Below, piece by piece: positions 34,153 to 46,300 of a stretch of DNA of 64,000 bases. Each line of letters begins with the position of its first letter. Within the stretch, counting starts at the first letter, position 1. Source of the stretch: Antitrichia curtipendula (taxonomy: Eukaryota > Streptophyta > Bryopsida > Hypnales > Leucodontaceae); the NCBI GenBank assembly GCA_951230915.1, contig OX579633.1, positions 48,126,029-48,190,028 on the forward strand, read 5' to 3'. The position numbers were made by a program, and so were the translations under genes. The notes under the pieces were generated by a model, which was not told where the DNA came from, searched no databases, and saw nothing but the letters and a program-made list of their open reading frames with translations.

Positions 34153-36975
34153 TAGACTTCAAACCCTTTTGAGAATTAGTTTTTAGCTCTACTCAATATT
34201 GAGATTCTACACCGTCGAGTACAATGTGTGTTGTTAGGTGCCCACATGTAAACTTCCGTAAACAAATAAGGTGTCCAACTTTTGAGTATTTTTAATTCCA
34301 CAAATCGTTTCAAATTTTCCAAATTTAATCATTTGAGGTGAATATTAGATCCTGTATTTTTTGGGGGAAAATTTCACAAGGTCAGATGTGGTCTAAATTT
34401 CACAACAGTAGTCCTAAGTCGTACGAACAGAAGAAAGGAACAGTCGTTCTAGGTGAGCAGCTGAGCACTTTGATAACTGCATTTCTTATCCGAGGGTGAG
34501 GACGAAAGAGTACGCTCAATATCGCGTAGAATAATTCCTGACAAAATCACAATGAATGCGGTATTCCTGTTTTACGGTACTTATTCCAACTAAAGTTTTA
34601 TAATCCAGTTCTAATTATACTTATCGTTGCCACTTGTCAAGACCTCATTAGTTTTATCCGCTCCGTGAAAATCAAGTTCCCCAAATGTTGGATGATTCTT
34701 GCAAGACGGACTGACTGATTTCAGATTGACAGTACTGTAGAGGCTGACGACTGATTTCCAACCACTTCAGAGATTGAGCACACTCTGCAGCAAGGATCCC
34801 TAAATTGGTTAAAATTAGCTGGGTTTCTACCCAAAAAAAAGCCTTGCACTATTAGTACATTGTAAAAAAGATCGGGGTGGATTGACCCCCTCGCTCGGCC
34901 TTACCAGGGGTGCATGTAATAAAAAAGCCCACTATTTTGGGCCGTTCTAGGGTATATTCTTGACTTCCCTTTACAAATTTGGGGTCTCTGATCGCAAATA
35001 TGAATTCAAAATTTGCAAAAAAAAATCATGTGCAAAAAACAGGGTTTGCCCGCAGGGCCAAGCAAGGGGGTCAATCCACCCTGGCCGTAAAAAAGGACCT
35101 TTAATGGAGACATTTTAGCCAAAGCTGCTACAAACAATAGAATTTGATAGTCAATTTGCAACTTCCTCCACATTAGAGTTAGCATCTATTTAGTGAGTTT
35201 TGTATTCCAGTACTCCCAATCAGGGCTTTGGGGGGGGACTAGTGTCCCCTCTATTGGCCTCAGAGCAGAGGTCAATTTTTGGAGAGACAAAATTTTAGAG
35301 GTTACAACCCTGACAAATCTAGCAAAATTTTGCAAAAAAAAGAAGCCATACTCCTAATAATTCTTTACAACTTGCAAAATCCTTTCTTTTCTATTTTTTT
35401 TATACTACTCACTCTCAAGGTAGCCAAAGTTAATATTTTATTTGTCTTGAAGGTAGCATATTGCACTAAATTCAATAAACTAGTTTTGGGATCATTGTTC
35501 TGCAGGATGGAATTTTTTTTCCCGTGTAGTGCAAGTGAATAAATTTTAAAAGGATTTTTAAAAATTTACATTTTTTTCCTCGGAAACAAAATTCTCATTA
35601 ATTTTTTGTAAGGATTCCATTAAACCTATTCTAGTTATATAGGTCATTATATTTCTAACCATAGTTTGGTTACAAATTCAATATAAGTGATAATTGTGAC
35701 TTGCAGTGTACATGTTGTGATCATTTTATGATTTCAATGTACACTTCTTGGACATTTTTGCTACTCTTGTTCTATAAGAGCTATTACCTAAACCACAACT
35801 AATCAAAAATAGAGTAGCCTAGACATCCAAAATGAGTGTGAGGAGGTGATCAAGAATGAGTTGCCTGCCTTATTCAGTTTCATCAATTTTGCATTGAAAT
35901 TAGTGTTTTCATATTACAGAAAATAAAAACGTCATGTAGATTGTATTGAAAGCAAATGAGGTTTCTATCTAGATATTGATCAGTGTTTGATTGTCTTAGG
36001 TAATAGAAAAAATCAAAATGATGGATTCTTTTGAAGCTAAACATGTGGATTATTGGTTATGATGTTTGTCTTGGAAAAAGGCTCTTGCATCAATTTTCGT
36101 ATCCAATTCCAAGTTTCTAGATCCTATCTAAAATTACAGTGAGGTCCAATAAACTTACAAATTTCTGGATCCCAATAGTTTTAGTTAAGATTATGAAAAC
36201 TTTGGGAGGCTTGTATATGTTAAAAAATGAATGAAATTTTGAATTGTAAATTGCGTTGAATCACACTAAAGTCTACTTCATCATCATTACATATGTATAC
36301 ATATGTAATTTAGTGAAAATCATATAAACAAAGTTTGATAATTTGTATACTCTATCTATCATCTAGTGTTGCCACCATTTGCTAAAATTACAACTTGCAT
36401 TTATTGGTACATATTAGAAATGAGTCTTTATAATTGCTTTAGAGATATTTGATCTCATACCACTTGAATTTTTTGTATGATTCTTGCTTGTTCTTCATCC
36501 CATTGCAAATTTTTTTTACTTCTTCCAAAGGTTCTCTATGAGATGGTAGAAAATGTATAAAAGAAATCCAAATTGTTGTATGATTTTAAATTATTCAATT
36601 TTTACTTGTTATGAAGTTGAAGTGCACTTCGTTGCAATTCCAAGGAAAATTTTAGTTTCACATTTTGTTCATTTTTTAGCACATGAAGTTAATGAACTTT
36701 CTAGTGAAAATTGATTGAAGAAAATTTGTAAGTTTACTGGACCTTAATTTATAACTGCATTCATACTGCACAATGCAATTAGGATTTGGATGAAGGGAAG
36801 TTTGTTTAATTGGATGGGGACATTAGAGTTTCTTTATAAATTTAATTTTTAAAACTCTTTAATTAAAATTTGATTTATAAATTTTGTTTGGATATCATTG
36901 ACCCAATATTCTCTTTGTTTAATTTCCCCACTATGCTTGATTACTATGTACATTACTACACATATTTTTTCATGA
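34153..36975. other. AT-rich region with one small inverted-arm element
   Basis: No gene seen. The only structured unit is the element at 34863-35091. A short frame at 35279-35542 (+) has no recognisable domain. Confidence 0.5.
34863..35091. mobile_element. Inverted-arm MITE, GGTGGATTGACC family copy 2 (about 229 bp)
   Basis: The left arm carries GGGTGGATTGACCCCCT, TCGCTCGGCC. The right arm is its inverted counterpart, GGCCAAGCAAGGGGGTCAAT then CCACCCTGGCC. Outer bases GTAAAAAAG (left) and CCGTAAAAAAGG (right) flank it. Confidence 0.7.
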
Positions 36976-37525
36976 TTAAGGTAAACCTACCTATGATAGG
37001 CAAATCTCCCATGACAGGCTCCTAGGGAACTGCCCATTACAATCTAATATCAACTCATGACAAACTTTTCCTAATAACTGGGATTAGGACTACATTAGGT
37101 TGATTTATGGCCATAATTAAAGCCTTGGGAGATAGTCATGGAGTTATTAGTGATTGTCATAGGACACTTACGCCTTTCTAGTGTAAATTGGTAGTAAAAA
37201 GTTATTTTTTTATTCCTTCAATGTCATGTCCATGATAGGAAATCTTGTAGCCATATTAGAAAATGTTGGACTGATTTAGGTGACAAGATGACCATCATGG
37301 AAACAATTTTCTTTTGATTTGGGGTAGTCTACAAATTCATTTGGGCCAATTAGACAGCACACTACAAAAATTCATAAAAAATTCATGCTTTGTCCAAAAA
37401 ATAAAACTCCATATGCTTCTTTCATTTCTCACATTTGTCTTTGTATGAAAAAAAAATCAGAATTTTTTGGTAATGCTAACAGGAAAAATCAGTTATTTTG
37501 CCTATCATAGGTAGATTTATTTTAA
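36976..37525. mobile_element. TTAA MITE, family B copy 2 (542 bp)
   Basis: TTAA (36976-36979), then GGTAAACCTACCTATGATAG, with the far end CTATCATAGGTAGATTTATT followed by TTAA (37522-37525). The interior matches family B copy 1 in inverted orientation (for example GTGTCCTATAACAATCA against TGATTGTCATAGGACAC). Confidence 0.85.
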
Positions 37526-40500
37526 CTGCAGGTTCAGTTTGACCAAAAAAGACTTTGACTTGCCAAAGTAGAGGTTCTTCTCATGCAAATTATTATTTAC
37601 CGAGGACAAAGTCTCATGGTCACACCATTCTTGTTTTTGATTTGTTTAAAACAAATGACTGAATTTATGAATTGTAAATAACTAATTCGGATTTTAATTT
37701 TGATTTTTGGTAGATGAATTTTGGTGTGTTTTAGTTGTTTTTGACGAATTATTTTTTAGTTTGATATCTAATTGAGTAATTCTGTTAGTTTACTAAGCCA
37801 ATTTGGAGATGACTTTTGTGTGTATTTTGGAGATCCAGGAGTGTTAAGGTTTAATTTATTGAGTAGGTGAGGATGTGACTTGTGGAAGTTTGTGGTTGCC
37901 GAGTTGGAATTTTGATTGACTTAGGTAGCAACTAGTTATAGTTGGCAGTTCCAATTAGGTGGTTGATGATGCAATTCGGTTGTCATGTCCAATTGGTAAC
38001 TATCGTTGGGCTGGTTCCTATTTGAGTTGGATTTTGCTTCATTTTCTTGGACCACCGATGAGAGTTCCAATCGGAGTCCCAACCAAGTAGTGTTGTGTAT
38101 TTGTGTTTTGAGTTTGTGTGCATGTTTTTTATTGTTGCTAGTTCTAATCGGAAGTCAGGTTCGAGAGGTGCTTGATGGCAGTTGTGTGTGTTCTAATTGG
38201 TATGCTGAGGGTGTCAACAGTTGTGTTCGGAGCTATTAAAGTTGTATCCAAATCGGAGGAGTGTGTAGATTGATGAGGAATTCGAAAGTTTGAAGATGAA
38301 ACAATTTGGATAATGAGAAGTAAAAGGAAGATGGAGAGTTTATGATGTTAAGGAAGTTGTAATCTTGTTGTCAAGGATGTGCAGTGCTGAATTGAAGGAT
38401 TAGATTTACTATTTGGAGTGAGAGTGTCAAATGTTGGAGGAGAATCCCAGTATTTCCCGCGGAGAGAGAATGTTGTTTATTAGAATGGATGGGTCCGAGT
38501 CTATTTGGAGTGTGATTTCAAAAAAATGATAAATTTTGTATTAAAAAATTATATCTATAAACGGTGGTTTGTCACCAATTCGGATTAATGTAATGGAAAA
38601 TTGAATAGCAACTGGATGTGTGTATGTGAGTTATTGTTGGGTTATTGAATAAGAATTGGTTGCAAATGAGAAAATGTGATTATGTTATGAATGTGTGATT
38701 GCAGTCCAAATCAGGATAACAAATGATTTGTGTTTGTGCATGTGTTTCCAAATGGGTGTTTGCTTGATTGATTGTGGCTTGAGTCAATTTTAAGTTGTGT
38801 CCAATTCAGAGTTTAGGGTGTCATTGTAGTTGGTTACAATAATTTCCAAGTTGGGATAAAACTAACTATGAGCTAGCAGGACTATTTGATTAAGTTAATA
38901 AGAGGAAATACCTTCGGAAATACTATGCCCAAGGGATGGAGAATGCTGAGAGTAGAAAGTATAATACCAAATTGATGAAAAAGAAGTGTAGATTTTGCAA
39001 GTGTCAAAATTATGTGAAGCCAAATTGTATCAAAGAAGATGCTGGTTCCAAGTTGGTGAAGCAAGATGCAATGGTTCCTTGTGAAAGAGACAAAAGTAGT
39101 TTGACAAGCGACCTATAAAAAGTTGGAAAGAGCCAATCTAAGAGTTAAGTTTCTAACCTCCATACTTTAAGAGTGATGTGAAAATTGAAAGTGAACCAAG
39201 TTGGAAGTAATTTAATGCAAATCCTTTTGAATTATGTAACTTGGCTAGGATTAAAATCCACTAGCTATTAAATCCTACTTAAAATTCTCCCTTGTATCGA
39301 GCTTATTATACTAATAGGATAATTTCCGATTCGGTCATAATCCTTCTTCAACATGAATGATAACCATTCAAATGGTTCAAATTCATTAACATTGAAATAG
39401 CATATGAAAATATGATTAAGTTTTGCAAAGAACAAATTTCCCTTGTAGTTGACAAGCAACATTCATATTGTGCTTCTCCTCCCAAAAGACCTACAGATTT
39501 TGGACAAAATACAAATTGTTTATAAAATATAAGTATTGTACTAAATTTTGAAGTGTACATGATTGGAGACAAATGTTATGCATTATGAAGAAAATATTTG
39601 ATATAGCGCCAAATATAAAAAATAGATTTATAGATTTTTTTCAAATCAATTTTAAAGATGTAACTTCAAAAGTTTACAAAAAATGCAACTTCTATTTTCA
39701 TCATTTGAATTTTTTTATAATTGGTCAAAATTGAAGCTTTAATTTGTACATGAGAAGAAACATAAGATTCAACAATAGAAATATGAACACTTTCTCCAAA
39801 TAGTACACTTTCCAATGTTAAGTAAATTCTTAATACTAATTTGTGCTATTATTCAAGATTATAAAATGCTTTTGATGGAAATTATTTTAATTTCAAATAT
39901 ACAAATAGAAAGACACCTTCATTAAATTTGCATAGACATAATAAAAAAATTTAGAAAAGTTTTTTCTACTAAAAATTGTGCCTAATATTGATTGGGATTT
40001 TAAGGCTTGAGATACAAGCACCCAATAAGGACACTTTGTTGGATCCTACTAATGTTTTGTTAAGTGGCATAGAAAAGCCTACTAGCAAAACTAATTTGGG
40101 CATGTCTTATTTTAGGCTAACAAAGGATAATTAAAAATTAAAAAACATTAAAAATTAAGTGGCTCAAAGGAATTGACCACCTATTTCCTTCATCAATTGA
40201 TACCTATCAGCTCTTGTGACATGTCACCAACTAATGCCCAATCAACTTGCCATTTAATCGTGGATTCATCCAAAAATGCCACTTTCTCAAGCCTACCACT
40301 TTTTGTCTTCTTTCTTAAGGTAAAAACACCAAAAAGCGTTCTTGTTTCCATTCTTATACCCTAGACTTACTACCACTACATGCATCCCTAGACTTTTGTT
40401 AATGTGTCCTACAAATGTTTAACTTTGATTTGTTGACTACTGATTTTTGCAAATTTTGATTTAGGATCCACATATATGACAATTTTAGTGGTCTAGGGAG

Positions 40501-40864
40501 CCTACACTTTGAAAAATCATAGAAATTACATACCACATCCAAAAAATCTATTTTTTTAATATTTGTGATTTTCACTTGTTAATACTACAAAAATATTGTT
40601 TTTAGAAAAAAGTGCCTCCAACTATATTGAATTGCTTATATTGATAGTTTTGAGTGTTTCCACCATACCTTAAAGTTTGGTGCTAGAACTTCACTGTTTG
40701 TACAATTTTGTACATTAGTTGGAAATTAATATGGATTGCCAAAAGCCAAAATTGTTGTAAATATGTAATTTTGTATAGTATTGTTCACTTGTGGTCATCA
40801 TTTGCATGAATGCTTTGCGTCCATTTGCCTTACTCTTGTAGTCTTCTCCAAAATCCATCCACAT
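37526..40864. other. AT-rich region, possible retroelement remnants
   Basis: There is no intact gene. A 60-codon frame at 38936-39118 (+) contains CRFCKCQNYVKPNC, which keeps the C-x2-C-x4-?-x4-C spacing of a gag zinc knuckle with tyrosine in place of histidine, suggesting a dead Copia-like gag fragment. 40450-40680 repeats 23870-24240 inverted. Confidence 0.4.
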
Positions 40865-41300
40865 TATAGTAGAACCACATAGGTGATCACTTAGTTGAGC
40901 AATTCCACCCATCATGTGGAGCAATATAAGGCAATTTAAATTTTCTATAGTGCAGAAAGATAGAAATCACAAGGGTTGCAAATTATATATTTGGTGATTT
41001 TATGCCTTAAATTGAAGTTACTACAACTTTTGGAAGCAAAAGCTGGTTTGAACACGTACCCAATGTATAAAGTGTCCTCATTCTCATCATTCAAGAACTA
41101 CTTTCTGGCTCACTACTTCCTATTTTCTTACTCACTACTTCAAGACATGTGTCATGACCTTATTAGTCCCAACCTTGAAAAGGAGTAAAAAACACATTCC
41201 AAACTTTGGTTGGAAATCTGTTTGAGCCTTGGTTGGAAATGGTTGCACCCTATAGATTGGGTATGTGTCCCTAGTCAGTAATGGATGGTTTTACTACATA
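40865..41300. mobile_element. TA-flanked MITE, TGGTAGAACC family copy 2
   Basis: TA, then TAGTAGAACCACA, with the far end GATGGTTTTACTACA followed by TA (41299-41300). It is colinear with copies at 24488-24917 and 63515-63908. Confidence 0.75.
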
Positions 41301-41303
41301 GAG

Positions 41304-41384
41304 TTAATCCCTAAAGGACCAAGTGTCCGTTCAATGTACACAAATTTGACTACACGATTATGGGCTCCATCCTTTAGGGGTTAA
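41304..41384. mobile_element. Minimal TTAA element (73 bp)
   Basis: TTAA (41304-41307), TCCCTAAAGGACC, then 48 bp, then TCCTTTAGGGG and TTAA (41381-41384). It is little more than two piggyBac-type ends, and sits 3 bp from the neighbouring TA MITE. Confidence 0.75.
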
Positions 41385-41569
41385 AATACCATTTGTGTTT
41401 GAAATTTTATCTTGGTGGAACTTTGTCGGGGAAGGGATCATGGCTTGTATAAGTCTGTGAAGTACTTGCTGTAATTTTTTGTTGAGGGAGAGGAAAAGAT
41501 CCTTGGCAGTGCAATTACAATTTATGGAAGCGTTGATGGCAATTAGCTTGGAGTTTGCTTGGCATCATT

Positions 41570-42205
41570 TAAAGCATCGTAAACCACCGCTGGGATTCGT
41601 CCCGTTCAAAAGGCGGGCGAATTCTGAGCTGTAATGCTCGATTACGCGGGCAAAACCGCGTAATCGGGGATTACGGATTTTTCATCCAGTTCGCAATCTC
41701 ATCCAACGAAAATTCGTTGCCCACCGGTCGTTTATGCCGGGAAATGCCCCTCGTCGTCGGGAATTTCGCCAAAAAGAAGGGCCTCCTCGTCGGGCTCCGC
41801 CCTCCTCGTCTGCCCTTTTTTTGGCGAAATTCCCTCCTCCTCGGGCATTCCCCTATACATAAACCACCGTTGAGAAATTTTCCGTTCATATTTTGGATGG
41901 CTTTTGTGCCGCAACCAAGGTTTCCTAGCTTGATTACTCGTTTTTGTCCTCGTAATCAGACATTACGCTTTTTTCATCCAAAAATGATCTGTTGCTAATT
42001 TCCCAGCGGTTGTCCTCGTAATCAGACATTACGCTTTTTTCATCCAAAAATGATCTATTGCTAATTTCCCAGCGGTTGTATACGCCAGACAATGCCCCTC
42101 GTTGTCGGGTATTTTGCAAAAAAAGGGCCTTCTCGTTGGGCTCCGCCCTCCTCGTCGACCCTTTTTTTTTGCCGTTTAGGGTCCTCCTTGGGCATTGCCC
42201 TATAC
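41570..42205. repeat. Array of palindromic cassettes and a 65-bp tandem repeat
   Basis: Cassette one (about 41735-41856) has arms of about 45 bp around a CTCCGCCC loop (GGGAATTTCGCCAAAAA against its complement). Cassette two (about 42083-42201) has the same plan (AATGCCCCTCGTTGTCGGG ... GGGCATTGCCC). Between them a unit of about 65 bp (GTCCTCGTAATCAGACATTA through TTTCCCAGCGGTT) occurs twice in tandem, at about 41946 and 42010. ATTACGC..GCGTAAT pairs lie at 41640-41680. Confidence 0.75.
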
Positions 42206-45200
42206 TAAAAAAACTCCCCTCTAGTTTGTAGTATTAATTTGCTTACTTTGAGTCTTGAGCACTACCTTTGCAATTTGTATTTTATATTGTTTCTTTTCTG
42301 TAGTATCTAGTTCACAAATTGAATACATGTGCAGGTTGGGGTAGTTTCAGCTCCGTGTTAGTTTACTTACAATCTAGTGTTTATTGTCCCCTTCTTGTAG
42401 ATGGAGTAAACACATTTCTAGGAAATAGAGGTCAGATGCTTCCCAAAGTTTCAAACACGGAATCAAAACATGGAAGAGTTTCAAAGTTTCAGTCCTGGGA
42501 GCCGCTCTTCTGCCATTGAGGAGGACTGAGATCAGTCGGAATACGCACACAACTGGTATTTCCAGTAACATCTGAACAACATGCTTAGCTTGAGCAGCTC
42601 CAATTCTCTCTTGAAGAGCAAAACCTGTCTCTGAAACTAAAAGCTTGAAACAAATGGACACAAACATGTCACAATGTTCGGAAACGATTCAATCATAAGG
42701 TAGTGTCATGTTGAAACTCGTTGGTGTTGAACTGAGACTGGTTATTATGGTCATGAAGCGCAGCACAAGGCAGATTTCTGTTCTCCATGTGTATCATCAC
42801 TCTTCAATTTCTCTCATCTGGGTGGGCTCTTGCTCATCACGCTCCGATGGCCCCGATCATGGCGTCAATCCCTTTCTCTCCAGAAAACTACACACTCCTT
42901 GAATCTGCGGCATCCCTCCTCGAGCACTTCTAGTGATGGTTTTCCCTGCCAAAAGAATCACATCAACCCCGTTTCAGTACCAAGAATCACAACAACAACA
43001 AGCTCATCATCATTCCAGCCTGCAGGTCATCATCATTCCCTAAACCCTAAACCCTATACCCTCGCAACAATTCCATCTCAACAGGGAGATGTATTATCGA
43101 TGCAGGTCGGATCATGTCACTGTGGAACACATTGTGCGGGTTGAATTGCATCTCCCTCAACGACCGTCCCTTGGAAGATTCTTGTGTGACGTTTCTCACA
43201 TAAATTTTTTGATGCGAAATGAATTTCAAATTTTTTATGCGAAATCATGCCAGGAATGCCATGCTGAGGATAATTGCTTCTTCATAATTCCAAATTGCAC
43301 AAAAGAAGGGATCACAGCCATGTGTGCAATCTGAGGGTTGTGGTGGCAGCGGACTGCCAAGGCAGAGGCTTACCAAAGCTACCTTACTACGCAGAAATGG
43401 CTGCAAGCAAGGGCAAGCAAGAGGGTGGTCAGTAACTTACGTCCCAGTTTGGCATAGGGGAATCGAAGAGTGGAAAGAGCGGAAGAGTCAGCCAACAGAT
43501 AGCGAAGGCCACAAATAGGTTGGTAAGTAAGTTGATTCTGAGAATCACAGGAGGAATCGCAGGAGACGTCCATGCGGGACGTTATGTACCCCTCATCGAA
43601 CAATTCACGCGGCCTGAGCCTCGCCCCATCCCGGCTTCGTCGCTGGCCGGACAATCACTTGCCAAGCTGCCCTCGACGGCACTCCGTTCATTCCCGGTTC
43701 GCGGAACTTCCCAGCTTTCTGTGATGTTCGCCCTGGCATCCCTCCATCTTCCCGCCTACCCCATCCAGAGCTTGCATGTTCTTCTTGTCTTTCCGCGTCG
43801 ATCCTCACACTAGTGTATCATTCTAGGAGCCCCTCGGTTGAGAAGACCCACATGGAAATTTGAGGTTTGGAGAAGTCAATCGACCTGTCAGCAGGCTTTT
43901 GGAGATTCGTGTGCACTCTAACGCCACCAGAACTTTTTCGCAAATTTCATGGCGATTCTGTAGCTCCGTGAATCTTACAGCAGAAAGGACTTGAGCCCGT
44001 ATTGAGAATGATACCTATTAGAGATGAGATTAAAGATCGAATCTCGAATCTCGAAACAATGAAGGCTTCCAGAATAATCGAAGATCCATTTGCCAAGGAT
44101 ATAAGAAACTGAAAACACATTGCGCTCATTATATTCATTGTCTCAGCAACATCATCGATGTTAGCTGCCACACTTCGCATACATGTGCACCAGCGCATTG
44201 CTCACACGCTCATCCGATTCAACCCCTGCTTCTCGGGAATGACTGTGACCCTAGAAACCCTAAACCCTTAGCTCTCCTTCAACCACCCCAGATTAAAGTC
44301 CCTGCGCTTCCACATGCATTCAGGATGCTCGAATAAATGATTGCATCCGGTTCTTTCTCGCTTAGTTTCATTCGAAGTATAAGCTCATATGCTTCACGCT
44401 CATTCCCATATTCTGCGAGTCCGACCCAAAGTGAAGCTCATGTCCTTCCATCAAGTTTCTCCATTCTGCCAAAAATTAAACCAGTCCGGCATCGTTTGCA
44501 CTGCCAGAATTTGGATACTAGCTGAAACAGAATGAGAATTGGCCGCACTTCAGTGTCTGCGAATTAGAAGGTTTTTTAAATGTTATGCACTCATTCGTTT
44601 AGCTTTGGGACTGTAGAAGACTTAAGAATTTTACTGTTCCATGTAGATCATATATCATTCTCACGATGCAATCAATTTATGTTCAATGACATGCAATTAA
44701 GTACATGTCGTCTGTTTCTTGTCATTAGGAAGGATCAGTACTTCTGGGTGTGCTAGTGATGATTTGATTTTCATACCTACTTTGAAGATTGAGAAGAGAA
44801 ATAATAAAACTCAGTGCGTAATTCTTAATTGTAGAGCATAGTTTCGCAGTTTGATAATCGGTGAACTGGAGCTCCATGGCATGGAATTCCTCAGGGAATG
44901 TCGATCTTTTCTTGTAGTTGAGGTACAGATTGAAGCTCACGTGGTCCGCTGAAGAGCTCGCAGGTAATGGAATAAGCCATCCATGTAGTAGCCATGAACA
45001 CACATTATCGCTGTTCATTGGCCATTACGCACATAAAGAATATATAGTAGAATGATACACTACTGTGAGGATCACCGCAGAAAGACAAGAAGAACATGCA
45101 AGCTCTGGATGGGGTAGGCTGGAAGATGGAGGGATGCCAGGGCGAACATCACAGAAAGCTAGGAAGTTTCTCGAACCGGGCATGAGCAGTCCGCCGTGAT

Positions 45201-46300
45201 TCCGTAAAGGGCAGCTTGGCAAGCGTTTGTCCGGGCAGCCGGGATGAGGCTGGGCACCAGGCCACATGAATTGCTCGGTGAGGGTACATAACGTCTCGCA
45301 ATGTGCATCGGGTGGAAGTAACTTAAGTTATCCCAGGCGGAGAAGATTACCTCGAAGAAGGGAATCCTATAAATTAAGAACAGTCGGTAAAGATTCCAGG
45401 AAGCCGAAGAGCAAGTGATCTGTACATCTTCCACTTGCCCCACTTGCCCACATTTGCCCACAATTTCCGGATCTGAGAACAAAACTCTACAGTAGATCTC
45501 ACATGAACATCGAATTGTCGGTACGTAAAATCATTGACTTGGAGTTGTGGAGAACGCATTGTTTTGAGTAGTCTCTCACTTGTGTTGCAATTCTGGACTT
45601 TGGCTTCGTATCTCCTTCGGCACCACTGCTCAGCATGTCCTTGCAGTAGCGGGGATCCTTTGGCCTTCCGTATCATATTCTGGACTCTCTGTCTACGAGG
45701 TGGGTGCAGCTCTGTATCAGTTCCAGTATCCGCAAGTTACTTAGATATCGAGCGCCTTGAATCATTGTGATTCTACCGCCAGTTCCAAATAAATGCAGTG
45801 CGGGAGCATTGGCGTATACTTTGGGAGCTCCGTGGATGCTGTTCTTACTTGCGGTGAAGGGAAGCGAGCTCTGATCTTTGCGAGAAGGTATAAGTTTGCA
45901 CCGCAGTTACTAGCTACTATTCCCAGACTCTTTAACAGTACTTTATTTGCACACTTGTGTTAGACTGTTCTGTGTCTACATTCTTGCACACGATATGCAA
46001 CGCCATGCCTTCACCAGCTCCTCTGTGGAGTCGAAGCATTCATCATGCTTTGAGCAGTGAGCCCGTCCATATGATGTTCTCTGTCAATTAAATGAAGAGC
46101 CTCGTTGTGGACACATGTGGAGCAATGGAAATGGTTGCGTGATCTTGGTCCAGTAGAAGCAAAGGAAAAAAGAGTGGCAATGAGTTATAACATGGTGGAC
46201 TAGGTGTTCAAAGGAGGGGTGTGCATCCCTTCTTGTTGAATGCTTGCATGCCAACTTCAACTTATTCAACTTGGCTCATCAAGATTGTGGCAAGACGCTC
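42206..46300. other. GC-richer region without a recognisable intact gene
   Basis: Several short frames (for example 104 codons at 42830 and 97 at 43520) have no domain I recognise. A telomere-like tract CCCTAAACCCTAAACCC lies at 43038-43062 and a weaker one near 44257. A long inverted repeat occupies 43573-45302. It may be the remains of genes or of a GC-rich transposon. Confidence 0.45.
43573..45302. repeat. Long inverted repeat, arms of about 253 bp, spacer about 1.2 kb
   Basis: Arm one (43573-43825) and arm two (45047-45302) are diverged reverse complements. Shared blocks include TTCTGTGATGTTCGCCCTGG, CATCCCTCCATCTTCC and CATGTTCTTCTTGTCTTTC. Similarity stops just outside both arms. No target duplication is evident. 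Confidence 0.8.
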
